A DNA stretch of 64,000 nt from Areca catechu. Lineage: Eukaryota; Streptophyta; Magnoliopsida; Arecales; Arecaceae. The first letter of the stretch is position 1. Every line of letters begins with the position of its first letter. The stretch spans positions 32,797,501 to 32,861,500 of the forward strand of contig CM038043.1 of NCBI GenBank assembly GCA_021397845.1. The letters are read 5' to 3'. This document shows, one piece after another, positions 35,650-45,752 of this stretch. The notes below the pieces were generated by a model. That model was given only the letters and a program-made list of their open reading frames with translations, had not been told where the DNA came from and searched no databases. The position numbers and the translations under genes were made by a program.

Positions 35650-35661
35650 TGGTATCAGAGC
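35650..35661 (+). other. Chromovirus primer-binding site
   Basis: TGGTATCAGAGC lies 4 bp after the LTR end. An identical 12-mer lies 31 bp upstream at 35619-35630. Either could anneal initiator tRNA-Met. Confidence 0.85.
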
Positions 35662-36613
35662 CCTGTCTAGGGTTTCTGACTTGCTTGCATGTTTTGAGTA
35701 TCTCTCTTTTTTACTTTGTCTGCTCGAAGTAGACTCCCCAGGATGTCCGGTCCTAGGAATGAAGCGAGGTGCAAGCCTCCTCTTCCCATTCCACGGGGTG
35801 TTCCTAGGGCGTGTAGGGGATCCGCTAGGTTACAACTTCGTAGCAGGAATTGTAAACGGGGGAAGCGTTCTGTTTTCACTCTGTAACTGCTCTGTTGCAG
35901 GAATTGTTTCTCATTGTAGGTAATTCCAAATTATGTGATGTTTATTTTGCTGGAACCAGTCTAATTGAAACTATTTTACATAATTTTACTGTGATTTATT
36001 GGTTTCCGTGAAATTTCTGAGAGTTAAATTACAGCAACTCTGTTTCTGTGTTTCTGCATTTCAGTTTTTTTTTGAGTGATCATCTCCTAATTCATCTTAA
36101 GGGAAATTGAGCATCTAAGATAAGGGGAGGAGTTGATAACCTCTCCTTAGCCCAAAACCACCACCCATTCATTCGATCATAAGCCTAATTTTAAAATTTA
36201 TTAGACTTAATTTGCCCTAGTGGGCTAGGGACACCAACAAGTCGGGTCTAGGCTAGTGTTGAGTCAGTTTATCTAGTTACTCTGTGTGTGCTTTGTACTC
36301 AGTGTCTAGAATGGTGGTTCAGGGATTCTATCCCGAAGGGCTTGTGTGCTGGTCCGCCTACCTGGCCAATCTCTGATTGGTGTCTAGGATTGGCATTTAG
36401 GGACCTAACACTCCCCTTACACCTGCCTGGCTGAGTCTCGAGTTACTATAGGCTAGCTTGCCACTCTGATTGGGCATCTAGTTTGGGCTCTAGGTCTAGT
36501 TAGCCCGTAGTCGTTTCAGTCGAGTTTCATTTGGTGTATTTGCTTGCATCATCATTTCTACCCGGAATGGAGTACCCTACCAACCTGGTCAGACCCAACC
36601 TGATTTAGAGGCC

Positions 36614-38194
36614 ATGGTTAGAGCTCTTATTGAAAGTATGAACAAATTGAGTCAGGATATGAATGAGAATTTTACCCAGCTTAGGGATCGAGTCCAAGTA
36701 GTTAAGAAACGTAGACATCAAAATTGGACCCCTAATCCAAAATTTAATACGCCCCAACCTCACCCATGCCAAGAGCCTAGGAGGACCTTATACCATGATC
36801 CCGAGCATAACCTTAGGAAGCCTAACCATGATATCTATAGTGTGGATCATGTCTATGAGAGGTCCTTACAATATTCTAGACCAGTCACTCAACAACCCAA
36901 GTCTTCTAGATCAAAACATTTAGATCCACACCCATGCCCAAGTAAGGTCTCTACTAGCTTGAAACCCAGTGTGACCCAGGTTCCTATATCGCAAGAATGT
37001 TGGTTTTGTGGAGAAAGAGGCCATAAATCTAGTCAGTGCCCATGCATAGGACTGGCTTGTGCACAGCTAAGTGGTAAGAATCCTAAGGATGACATTAATG
37101 AGGGAGAACCCAAGCCTACCAATGATGAAGAAAGGTTAGGTATGACAAGCCTAGAATCAGTTGACCCGATTATCACTGACCCGAAACCCATTGAAGATGG
37201 CATCGAGGAAGTATATGATGCTGGCTTGAGTCTAGTTGATGAATATGAGGGGGAAGAACTTGAAGAATGTGACATCGGTACTATTGGTTCCTTACCTGAG
37301 GAGACCTTGGAGAGCAACCAAGTGGTAGGACCTAGTTCAGAAATTCAAGAGATTTGTAAGAACCAGGTTCCTTTAGTCAAATACCCCCAGGAAGAACTCA
37401 TAGTGTTAGCCCGAGCTATCAGTTCGTACCCTCTAATGACAGTCATTCCCCAAGTACCGATTGAAGATCTTTGCACTGAACTATTTAAGTTTTTCCACCC
37501 TATGGCAGATCCTCTCCTTAGGATGACTGAATCAAGCCTTTTACAATTGGACATTATCCCATGCCCAGCCACTAAGGTCTCTCCCGTAATCTCAGTTGAA
37601 CATCTTTGTCTTGAGCGAATTGATTCACCCAGTCCTGTAGAAGTCCTCCTTATGACCCTAGACGCCTTCCTTCGCATGACTGACCTACCCTTATATAGAG
37701 TATACCTTTCCGCACCCATATGTCAAATTTCAAGTCTTGAGGTCATCATCCATAGGCCATTCCATGAATTATTCTTTAATCCAGTTCTTGAGAAAATGGA
37801 TCATTATTTGCTTAGAGAACAAACCTTAACTGTTGCAATCATATGTCCTAGGCTACTTTCCGAACCATCTCTAGATCCATTCCTGGGAGTAGCAAACTTT
37901 TCCTTTCGTAAGGATGACCAGTTGACACTCATAGATCGCCATTCAAACCTTCAGGTCACCACCTTTAGTCAACAGGTAATTCGAGACTCCACCTCATATC
38001 TCCTCCCTTTCTCTAGGACTTCCAATGCTTCTTACACCATCCAAGTATACTTTGTCGAAGTCTTTAGAGTGAACCACGTGTCAGAACCTATTAGGTTTGC
38101 CACCTACTTCTGGAAGACCTTATGGCACCTACTAGGCACCCATGATAAGTTTTCATGCTCTGCATGCCATCCTCCGACCCAAGGTCAAACCTAG
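36614..38194 (+). CDS. gag: Gag-derived protein with zinc knuckle and unknown C-terminal region
   Basis: This is the longest intact ORF in the window (526 codons). Residues 1-30 are a Gag-like N-terminal helix (ALIESMNKLSQDMNENFTQL). Residues 129-142 form a CCHC knuckle, CWFCGERGHKSSQC, with the C-X2-C-X4-H-X4-C spacing. An acidic linker follows (VDEYEGEELEE, about 208-219), as between Gag and protease in related elements. The capsid domain expected between helix and knuckle is missing, and residues about 250-526 are a hydrophobic-rich region I do not recognise. The frame is also open upstream of ATG 36614, so the start is uncertain. Probable role: RNA binding for packaging in trans. The origin of the C-terminal half is unknown. 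Confidence 0.75.
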   Translation: MVRALIESMNKLSQDMNENFTQLRDRVQVVKKRRHQNWTPNPKFNTPQPHPCQEPRRTLYHDPEHNLRKPNHDIYSVDHVYERSLQYSRPVTQQPKSSRSKHLDPHPCPSKVSTSLKPSVTQVPISQECWFCGERGHKSSQCPCIGLACAQLSGKNPKDDINEGEPKPTNDEERLGMTSLESVDPIITDPKPIEDGIEEVYDAGLSLVDEYEGEELEECDIGTIGSLPEETLESNQVVGPSSEIQEICKNQVPLVKYPQEELIVLARAISSYPLMTVIPQVPIEDLCTELFKFFHPMADPLLRMTESSLLQLDIIPCPATKVSPVISVEHLCLERIDSPSPVEVLLMTLDAFLRMTDLPLYRVYLSAPICQISSLEVIIHRPFHELFFNPVLEKMDHYLLREQTLTVAIICPRLLSEPSLDPFLGVANFSFRKDDQLTLIDRHSNLQVTTFSQQVIRDSTSYLLPFSRTSNASYTIQVYFVEVFRVNHVSEPIRFATYFWKTLWHLLGTHDKFSCSACHPPTQGQT

Positions 38195-38347
38195 AGAGCC
38201 GTAGTTTGTTAGGTTTAGACCTAGGGTTCCTTTGGAATAAAGTCCATTCTTTAGGAATGCGTTGTTAGTCTAGTTTAGTTTTTCTTGACCCTTTACTAGG
38301 CTTTGGCTCAGATTTTGGTTTGATTGAGAGCACCAGGAATTGGGGTT

Positions 38348-39115
38348 TGTATTTTGTCCAGGGCTGAATTTGCATACAATGACTCGGTCAATAGGTCTAC
38401 AGGTAAGAGTCCATTTGAAATTGTGCATGGTTACAAACCTCACACACCTCTTGACCTAGCTCCTTTACCAGTCCACACACGAGTCTTCGAGTCTGCCGAA
38501 GTTTTTACACAGCATATAAAAGACTTGCATAAAGAAATTCATGCCAAAATAAATTTAAGTAATGAAACTTATAAGAAGTTGGCTGATTCTCAAAGGCGAG
38601 TCAAAACTTTTGATGAGGGAGACTATGTAATGATTAGGTTAAGGCCTGAACGATTTCCTCTTGGAACTGTTAGAAAGTTACATGCTAGAGGAGCTGGACC
38701 ATTTAGAGTGGTGAAGAGAGTAGGATCCAATGCCTATGTGCTCGAGTTGCCTTCAGAACTAGGCATTAGCTCCACTTTCAACATTACAGACCTAATAGAG
38801 TATAGAGAGCCAGCTGTGATTCCCAGTGAGCCTTTTGAGCCTAATCCTGCTCTTGAGAGTGAACCCAACCCTGTGTGTCCACCAACAAACTGGCCTGTGA
38901 GGAAAGAGCAGATTGAAAAGATCCTGGATGATCAGGTTATCTCTACTCGTAATCGAGGATACCAAAGATACCTGGTCCGCTGGCAAGGAAGGCCAGATTC
39001 TGATGACTCTTGGATCTCCCGAGAAGAATTACAAGAATTGGTCCTAGACCTCTTGGAGAGATACCAGAGCCAACTTGATCCATACTCGACAGGGTCGAGT
39101 TCCTCCCACCCCGGG
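38348..39115 (+). CDS. pol: Integrase C-terminus with chromodomain, no own start
   Basis: It is in the same frame as the preceding ORF but separated by several stops between 38192 and 38323. The first in-frame codon after the last stop is TTG, not ATG. It begins at RAEFAYNDSVNRSTGKSPFE, the last part of the integrase core, followed by the GPFRVVKRVGSNAYVLELP module. The chromodomain is IEKILDDQVISTRN ... YLVRWQGRPDSDDSWISREEL (about 38911-39030). Chromodomains steer integration toward marked chromatin. The reading then enters the 3' LTR. With no start codon, expression would need splicing or reinitiation. It may be a relic preserved by youth rather than function. Confidence 0.8.
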
Positions 39116-39120
39116 AGAAT

Positions 39121-40743
39121 TGGTACGGGCACCAGACTCAGAAGAAGACTTCAGGGCTCCATCTGGATCTCTGATTGACCTTGCCCGAAGAATTAGGGTT
39201 TTCTGGTTTGTAATAAGGGTTGACTTGATCAGCTCAATTTTATCTTGAGTCTGTATGTCCCTGCAATTTAATTTTGTTGAGTCATGTTGACTCAGTAGTG
39301 GTCTAGGACTTCTCCAGGGTGTCACATTTTCTCCCAAGGCCAAGCAAGTGGGTGCCACACTCCCAGCCACACGCTTGAGTCCAGGGGGGCGCCACATCTC
39401 CATCCAGTATGCTCTGGTCCCCATACCACAAGATAGCAGGTCCCTTCTCTCATGCGCCACTTGAGGAGAAGACAATCTGGGATCCACAATTAAAGGGGGC
39501 GGCCAAAGTGTTTCCATAAGAGCCAAGCTATGAAAAGAAATGAGCAAAGCTTGGGGAGGAAGACTAGGAGGCGCCCAAGTAATTCCAAATAAAACAAGGT
39601 ATGAAAGGAAGGAAATTTCTCTTGAAGAGCAAGGTTAGGAGGCGCCCAAATACTTCCAAATAAGACCGAGCATGGAAGGAAAAATATTTTTTCTTGAAGA
39701 GCAAGGCTAGGAGGCGCCACCCACTTTCCTTTTGAAGCCACCAATCAATATTTTTTGAACCTTTTGGCCGGCCATATGTGTGGGAATTGATCCTACAAAC
39801 CTAATTTGAAGATCCACCCTATTAGTCCCATATGGGAAGATGTAAAACCCTGCTCTCTTGTAAAGTCCTATAAATTAAACCCTTCTTGTAAATTTGAAAG
39901 TTAACTGATGAATGAATCCAATTTATGTGTGAGCAAACTTTTTGTTTCTCTCTTCCGCACTTGCATCCAGGTGTTGAGCTCCATGAGGGAGTAAATCCGG
40001 GTTCCCCAGGAACCTTGAGGAGGTGTGAGATCTCCAACCCCAAACCCCTAGGTTAGCCACTTCACTTCCAAATCCTAGCCGCCCATCATCCTCTTCACTC
40101 CACCAAACCCTAGCCTACCCCATCTCTCACGGCCCCTCTCTCCAAGTAGTGGCCGACCACCAGCATCCAGGTCCAGTCCGGCTACTTCGAATACAGAGCA
40201 AATCCCAGAGGAAGCCAGATCAACATCCAGGAGAATCAGGACTTCAGCAACATCAACTTTCAAGTTCTTCTATCTGGTAAATCCTTCCTTGAGTATCTGG
40301 TTCCATAACTTGTTCTTCTTCTTTCCCAGATCTTGAGTTCAGAAGAAGCCAACTCTGCCAAAGGGCCAGTATTGGAGGATCCATTGCGAAGATATCTGAA
40401 TCCGGGGATCCAACAATCTGCTCAAGAGAGTCCTTCCACTAAACTCTGTGAAGATCACTGCCTAGTCTGTAACCCTTCTCTTCTCTTTACTTCTGTCCTG
40501 TTGAAAGTTCAGAGCGAAACCCTAGGTCTGGGAGTTTCTCAACCCCCAGCGATCCTTTACTTCTGAACTACTCTGATAACCTAGTTTCTTTAAATTGTGC
40601 TTTCAATTATTACATAGTTTCTTTCAATTTAGTTTAACTTTCCTTTGAGTCAAAGCCGAATCTGAAAATATTAAAAAAATAACAAAAAAAAGAATTAGTC
40701 TTAATTTACTTCCGCATCGCATCACCTCTTTTGTTCTGCATCA
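39121..40743 (+). repeat. Chromovirus 3' LTR
   Basis: It starts TGGTACGGGCACCAG and ends TGTTCTGCATCA, followed by TSD GCTAG. It is collinear with the 5' LTR with few differences by eye. Its end lacks the extra PBS copy found in the 5' LTR. Confidence 0.92.
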
Positions 40744-40748
40744 GCTAG

Positions 40749-40926
40749 GTTTCCTACTTGGACTAGGAAACCATGACAATCTTCTCCCAACACCCACCAA
40801 TCTAACCAGACCTCTTCTAGATCTAATCCCCCTTTGAATAGGACCTAGAACCAACCTTGAAAAAGCCTAAGATCACCATGTTTGATGGGAATAGGACTTG
40901 CAAGTGGATGGCACAAGAATCACTTG
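40749..40926 (+). other. Possible Gypsy gag fragment
   Basis: One plus-strand frame reads KKPKITMFDGNRTCKWMAQE, which resembles the opening of Gypsy capsid domains (a PxFDG...W pattern). It is short and unsupported otherwise. It is the flank shared by the chromovirus (left) and Copia-3 (right). Confidence 0.3.
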
Positions 40927-41433
40927 TGTTAGGGATTCCAACTTCGACCATGAGTCCCTAGGCACTAAGGAATTTTTCCCTTCCTAGGGTATGGCAGCTT
41001 GGATGCTGATATTACCCTGAAAGAGAGTGACAACCAGAGAGGAAGAGAGAGAAGAAGAAGATGGATATTAGGTAGAAAATGTTATTTCACTATGATGGCT
41101 CCAATCAGCCCCATATACGAAGTATATATATACTAGGTCACCATGACCTAACCCTAAAACTCCCATGGGCCAACTTAATTCATAATTGAGTTTCTCAAGC
41201 CCAAGTACACCCTTGACTCAGCCCAGTCATATATACTTAGGACCCAAAACTAGTCCAATATAAGTTAGCCCCTTGAGGCCCAAGTCCCCTGAACCTCAAG
41301 ACCCGAAAGGCTAACAACCTTTCATCCTAGATCCTAAACTAGCCCTAGAAACTCTATGACAGCATAATGATCATTGGACCTTGGCCTTAGCCTTGGTCTT
41401 CTAAGCCTTGGAAGCACCATATGAGACCCAACA
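40927..41433 (-). repeat. Copia-3 3' LTR
   Basis: The minus strand reads TGTTGGGTCTCATATGG ... CCCTAACA, with matching inverted ends. TATA-like TATATATAC lies near 41122-41135, followed on the minus strand by a TTCTTCTTCTC leader. The right edge is fixed by the purine-rich AAGGTGGAGAT before TGTTGGG. The left edge is inferred from the TG/CA ends. Confidence 0.75.
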
Positions 41434-43608
41434 ATCTCCACCTTGGTGCTTCAAGGCTACAGCCAACTCCATCTTGTCCACAAGCTGCATCAGTGCCACA
41501 CACCTATGAAAGCTATCACATGGTAGAACCTTCGTTAGTGCATCTACTGGATTCTCCTTGGTGTGTACCTTCACTAGTTTCAGCTTACCATCCTCCATGA
41601 GCTCTCTGATCTGATGGTATCTGATATTGATGTGCTTTGTCTGAGCATAATAGATAGAGTTCTATGCAAGTAGAAGTGCACTTTGGCTATCATAGTGCAC
41701 CCTGATAGCCTCCTGTTCGAGGCCCATCTCCAATGCTAAGCCCTTCAGTCATAGGGCCTCCTTTGCTACCTCTATAACACCAATGTACTCTGCCTCGATG
41801 GTTGATAAATTCATAATGGGCTATAAGCATGATCTACATGAAATGGGGCCTCCATACAAGTTAAAAATAAAACTTGTCGTCGAGCGACGAGTGTCCACAT
41901 CTCCACCAAAATCTGCAATCCACGAACCCTCATATCAGCCCTTGAGCCTCCTTGGACACGTTGGAGAGTGTCTCAGCACCTTATTGCTATTCTTAATAGA
42001 TGCCAACTCCAACTGTGCCCGCCAAGTACCTGAAGACTTCCTTCAGTGCTCGCTGGTGCTCTCTACTAGGCTGCACTATGAACATGCTAGCCTGACTATT
42101 GCATGGGCAATATCCGGCCTACAACAAACCATGGTGTACATGAGACTTCCTACGCCAGAGGCATACAGCACCCTTTCCATCTCTTGAACCTCCATCTCAG
42201 TCTATGGTGCCATGGTCTTCGAGAGTCTAAAGTGTCTGGCAATAGGCAGCTCTATCGATTTTGCTTCCTTCATCCCATATCTCTCTAAAACCTTCTTTGT
42301 ATAACCACCCTGAGATAAATGTAGCACTTTCTTGCTCGATCTCTGAAGATTTCCATCCCTAAGATCTTCCGTGCATGCCCCAAATCTTTTGTCTCAAACT
42401 CTCAAGACAAAGCTGCCTTCAGTTCCTGCACAATCTTTCTACTCTTGCATGCTATCAGCATGTCATCCACATACAAGAGTAAATAGATCCTAGAGCCATC
42501 ATCCAAAGTCCTCACATAAATACAAGAATCATGATCGTACCTAAAAAGTCTAATGCTCCTTACAAAAGTATCGAACTGCTTGTACCACTGCCTTGGTGAT
42601 TGCTTCAACTCATACAGTGATTTATGCAACAAATAAACTTTCCCTTTTGATTCTGGCTCTCTAAACCCTAGGGGCTACTCCATATAGATGCTCTCCTCTA
42701 GATTCCCATGGGGAAATTCCATCTTGATATCCATCTGCTCTAGCTCTAAATCTTGAGCTGCTATAATGCTTAGTAGTATCCTAATAAAAGTATGTCTAAG
42801 AACGAGAGAGAAAACCTTGCTAAAGTCAATTCCTTCCTTCTAAGAGTATCCCTTGGCCACTAATTGAGCTTTGAACCAGATGCCTCCATATTCTAAAGGT
42901 CCCTCCTTGCATTGGTAAACCCACTTGCATCCTATAGATTTCTTTCCTTGTGGTAACTATACCAATCACCATGTATCATTCTTGTGGAGAGACTACATCT
43001 CCTCGGACATTGATTGGACCCACCTCTCTTGGTCTTGGCTCTCCATAGCCTCCTCATAAGTGTAAGGGTCTCTATTTGCTATCACTAGGGCATATGATGC
43101 CATCTCTCTAAAGCCATATCAATCTGGTTGCCTAACATTCCTTTTGGGCTTGTGTAGCATAACCCCAATATCCCTCCTGAGTCCAACCCACTCTTGCTGG
43201 TCCTCCTAGCTTCTATCACCTGTTTGAGCTTTCTCCACATATGGAGGTACCCTTTGGGAGTGCTCCACCTAAATATCAAGTCCTCTAGATGCATTTGAAA
43301 GTGGTAAAACAGAAAATGATGTGAGTTGTCCAGTGCTTCCATGATGGACCGCATGCTGCTCCTGTTGCTCCTCCATGCCACCTGAACTTTAGAGAGTTGA
43401 ATCTTCATCAAAGGTCACATCCTTACTGATGACAACCTTCATCTCCAAGGAATTATACAGTTGATATCCCTTAACTCCTCATGAATATCCCAAGAATACT
43501 ATCTTCCGAGATCTAGCACCAATTTACTCTGCTCACCAGCACCTATGTGAACAAATGCTGTGCACCCAAACACCCATAGATGGCTCAGTCCAATCTTCCT
43601 TCCAAACC
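41434..43608 (-). pseudogene. pol: Copia-3 RT and RNase H
   Basis: RT: the frame 42402-42632 carries the KSLYELKQSPRQWYKQFD box and the catalytic YVDD at 42462-42473. The RNase H region reads TIEAEYIGVIEVAKEA (about 41790) and HYDSQSA (about 41695), holding the Glu and an Asp. The last residues, KENPVDALTKVLPCDSFHRC (about 41500-41560), are typical of Copia Pol ends; the frame runs into the LTR and stops at 41401. 42660-43608 holds the degraded integrase C-terminus and linker. Multiple stops and frameshifts. Confidence 0.83.
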
Positions 43609-43613
43609 ATCTC

Positions 43614-44996
43614 TGGTGGGGACATGCAAGATGAGAATGCAACTATGCAACCCTAAAGGAGATTAGCAAAGATTAACTTAGCAATTTCTTATTTGCATAT
43701 GATTAGTTCAGCATATAGTATCAAAGGAGGTCTAATGAAGAGAACTCGAACGATCAAATGTAAACCTAATTAATAAGACTATCAAAATAACAAAGAAACA
43801 GGAATAAGATTCGAACCACACAAGTTAAGCTAGGCAAATTTAATATTTCAGACCTAATCGATACTAGAACATACCTAGCTTTAATCTTTCAAGTAGATCA
43901 AGATCACTCATGAAGAGACCTCCCAAATGACAAGACCATACTACAAATTGAGGGCCCTTCTTGTTTTCTGGATTATGGCAAGTAATTCCTTCCTCTTGAG
44001 TTCGGAATCCCGGAGAACCCTACAACAAAGAAACCTTGAGATTAGGAACTTGGTAAAATACGTTAGTCATGAAATGGAGAAACTAAAGAAGAGTCGAGGA
44101 AGCATTGTTGAAGAATAATCTTGGCGCCATGGTAGATCACTTGAAATGGATTTGGCCGGCTTCCTTGTGATGGTCTTCTTGATCAACCTTGAATATTGAA
44201 GAGCTAGCTTGAGATTGGAGAAGAAGGAGAGTGTCTTAGGCGTTGGAGATGGAGGAGGAGAAAGTAGGGTTGGCGTGGGATAGGGAGAGGAATTTAGAAC
44301 TACCACTTAGGCACATAGAACTCACATAGAAGAAAATTTTTATTTTTTCTTTTCCATCCTTTCTTTACAAGAAGACTAAGAGTCTTTTATAGACTATTAA
44401 GCCATTTTGAATTCAAACTACACCAAATATCATGGAGAAAAATTTGTGGAGAAAAATATGGGGCATCCCATGAGTAGTGGAGGAAGTTGTGGAGGAGGTT
44501 GTAGCCAATTCAAATTCAAATTCCCCTTTTCTTCTCTTGGGTGGCAACCTTGGATGGTGAGGTGGCATGTGTGATGTGGCAGCAACCTTGGATGGTGAGG
44601 TGGTATGTGTGATGTGGCAGCAACCTTGGATGATGAGGTGGCATGTGTCATGTGGCATGTGGTCCCCACTTGAGGTGGCTTTGGTCTTGCTTTGGAGTAT
44701 AAGTCTTGAGTCTTCTTTAGTCTTCAAATGTGGTTTGGTTTGATTCTTCATGGAGGTTTGGTTTGATTCTTCATGGATTGGACTTGACTCATTTGGACCC
44801 AACTCTCAAATACAAGATTAATCAGGCTGGACTAGTCCCAACATAAAATTGAAATGGACTCGAATTACATAATTATTTGGACTCAAAATTAAAGAAAGAA
44901 AAAAATTACAGGACTTTCTTTTACTCATCCAACCATAAGGACTCGGATTTGACTTGAATTGGTTGGAGTCTCTTCCTGATTCTGGTGCCCACACCA
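43614..44996 (-). mobile_element. Solo LTR in the Copia-3 integrase
   Basis: TSD ATCTC lies on both sides (43609-43613 and 44997-45001). On the minus strand it starts TGGTGTGGGCACCAGAATCA and ends GTCCCCACCA. The first about 15 bp match the chromovirus LTR start (TGGTGCGGGCACCAG), but the rest and the terminus differ, so it is a related but distinct family. 1383 bp. No coding capacity. Confidence 0.9.
44541..44655 (+). repeat. 38-bp tandem repeat inside the solo LTR
   Basis: Three units of GCAGCAACCTTGGATGGTGA plus GGTGGCATGTGTGATGTG occur (starts near 44541, 44579 and 44617), lying upstream of the coding-poor end of the LTR. Confidence 0.8.
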
Positions 44997-45001
44997 ATCT
45001 C

Positions 45002-45385
45002 TCCTCTGGAATTCCACCATCTAACTTAGTGTGAGATGACCGATTCACCAAATAATAGGCTACGTCAACTGTGTCAACCCAGAATGCCTTAGGAAGTCTT
45101 GCCTGCAGCCTCATACACCGTGCCTTTTAAATAAGGGTCCTGTTCATTCATTTGGCCACACCATTTTGCTGAGGAGTTCCTCTAATTGAGAAGTGTCTTT
45201 TGATGCCATACTCCTCATAAAAAAACTTGAACTCCTTGCTGGTGTACTCTCTGCCATTATCTAACCGTAGACACTTCACACTTCAACCCTGCTCCTTCTC
45301 CACTTTAGCTTTCCACACCTTGAATCTTGAGAAGACTTTTGATTCTTCCTTCATGAAATAGACCCAAACTATTTGGTTCCTTGGG
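45002..45385 (-). pseudogene. pol: Copia-3 integrase core fragment
   Basis: The minus strand reads VWVYFMKEESKVFSRFKVWK (about 45310-45370), LRLDNGREYTSKEFKFFYEE with the second catalytic Asp (about 45210-45270), and GTPQQNGVA (about 45154-45180). The codon where the catalytic Glu is expected is AAA (45151-45153) and the next is TGA (45148-45150). Downstream, KAFWVDTVDVAYYLVNRS continues to the solo LTR. The core is therefore dead at its active site. Confidence 0.87.
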
Positions 45386-45752
45386 CAAGGTGTAGCAGAA
45401 GATCGGGTTTCAAAATTTTTATTTTTCAAAACCCTAATCGGCCAGAACCCTAAACCCTAGAACTACTTAAGCATAATAACTAATAAATCAAATATTTAGG
45501 GTTATAGAGGAATACTTGGAGTGCTATACTCCTTATTTCCATAAGGCACACAAGTGTACGCCCTCCAAAGATGATCCACACAAAAACTAGACCAAGGAAG
45601 CACTCCTACCAAGCTTGCTTACTTGATTGGGACTCTTCAGGTAGCCTTCCAAACTTTCTCCCTTTGTTGGACTCCCTACCCTCCTGTAGGGCACTCTAAG
45701 ACCTCTCTATATCTACTCTCAAATTCCAGATACCCTTTCTATTATTCTCCCT

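Larger units (their letters stand above)
34003..40743 (+). mobile_element. Non-autonomous chromodomain Ty3/Gypsy element
   Basis: This is a complete 6.7-kb element with perfect TSD GCTAG (33998-34002 and 40744-40748), LTRs of 1643 and 1623 bp that look nearly identical, an initiator-Met PBS (two copies), one intact 526-codon ORF with a zinc knuckle, and a second frame with the integrase C-terminus and chromodomain. Capsid, protease, RT, RNase H and integrase core are all absent. It must have been mobilised by proteins from another element. The solo LTR at 15969-17739 is the same family. Confidence 0.92.
40927..45390 (-). mobile_element. Copia-3, 3' half of a minus-strand Ty1/Copia element
   Basis: On the minus strand the order is integrase, RT, RNase H and 3' LTR. 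The element is split by a solo LTR (43614-44996) and truncated at 45390 by the insertion of Copia-4; its 5' half is not in the window. It is a different family from Copia-2/4, with a short 507-bp LTR. Confidence 0.85.

Noticed and set aside
36030..36600. Possible extra gene in the chromovirus leader
   Set aside because: No ORF and no splice signals that I could support. It reads as a normal untranslated leader.
44430..44802. Two overlapping minus-strand ORFs (79 and 129 codons)
   Set aside because: They translate the 38-bp tandem repeat of the solo LTR and are not conserved as protein.
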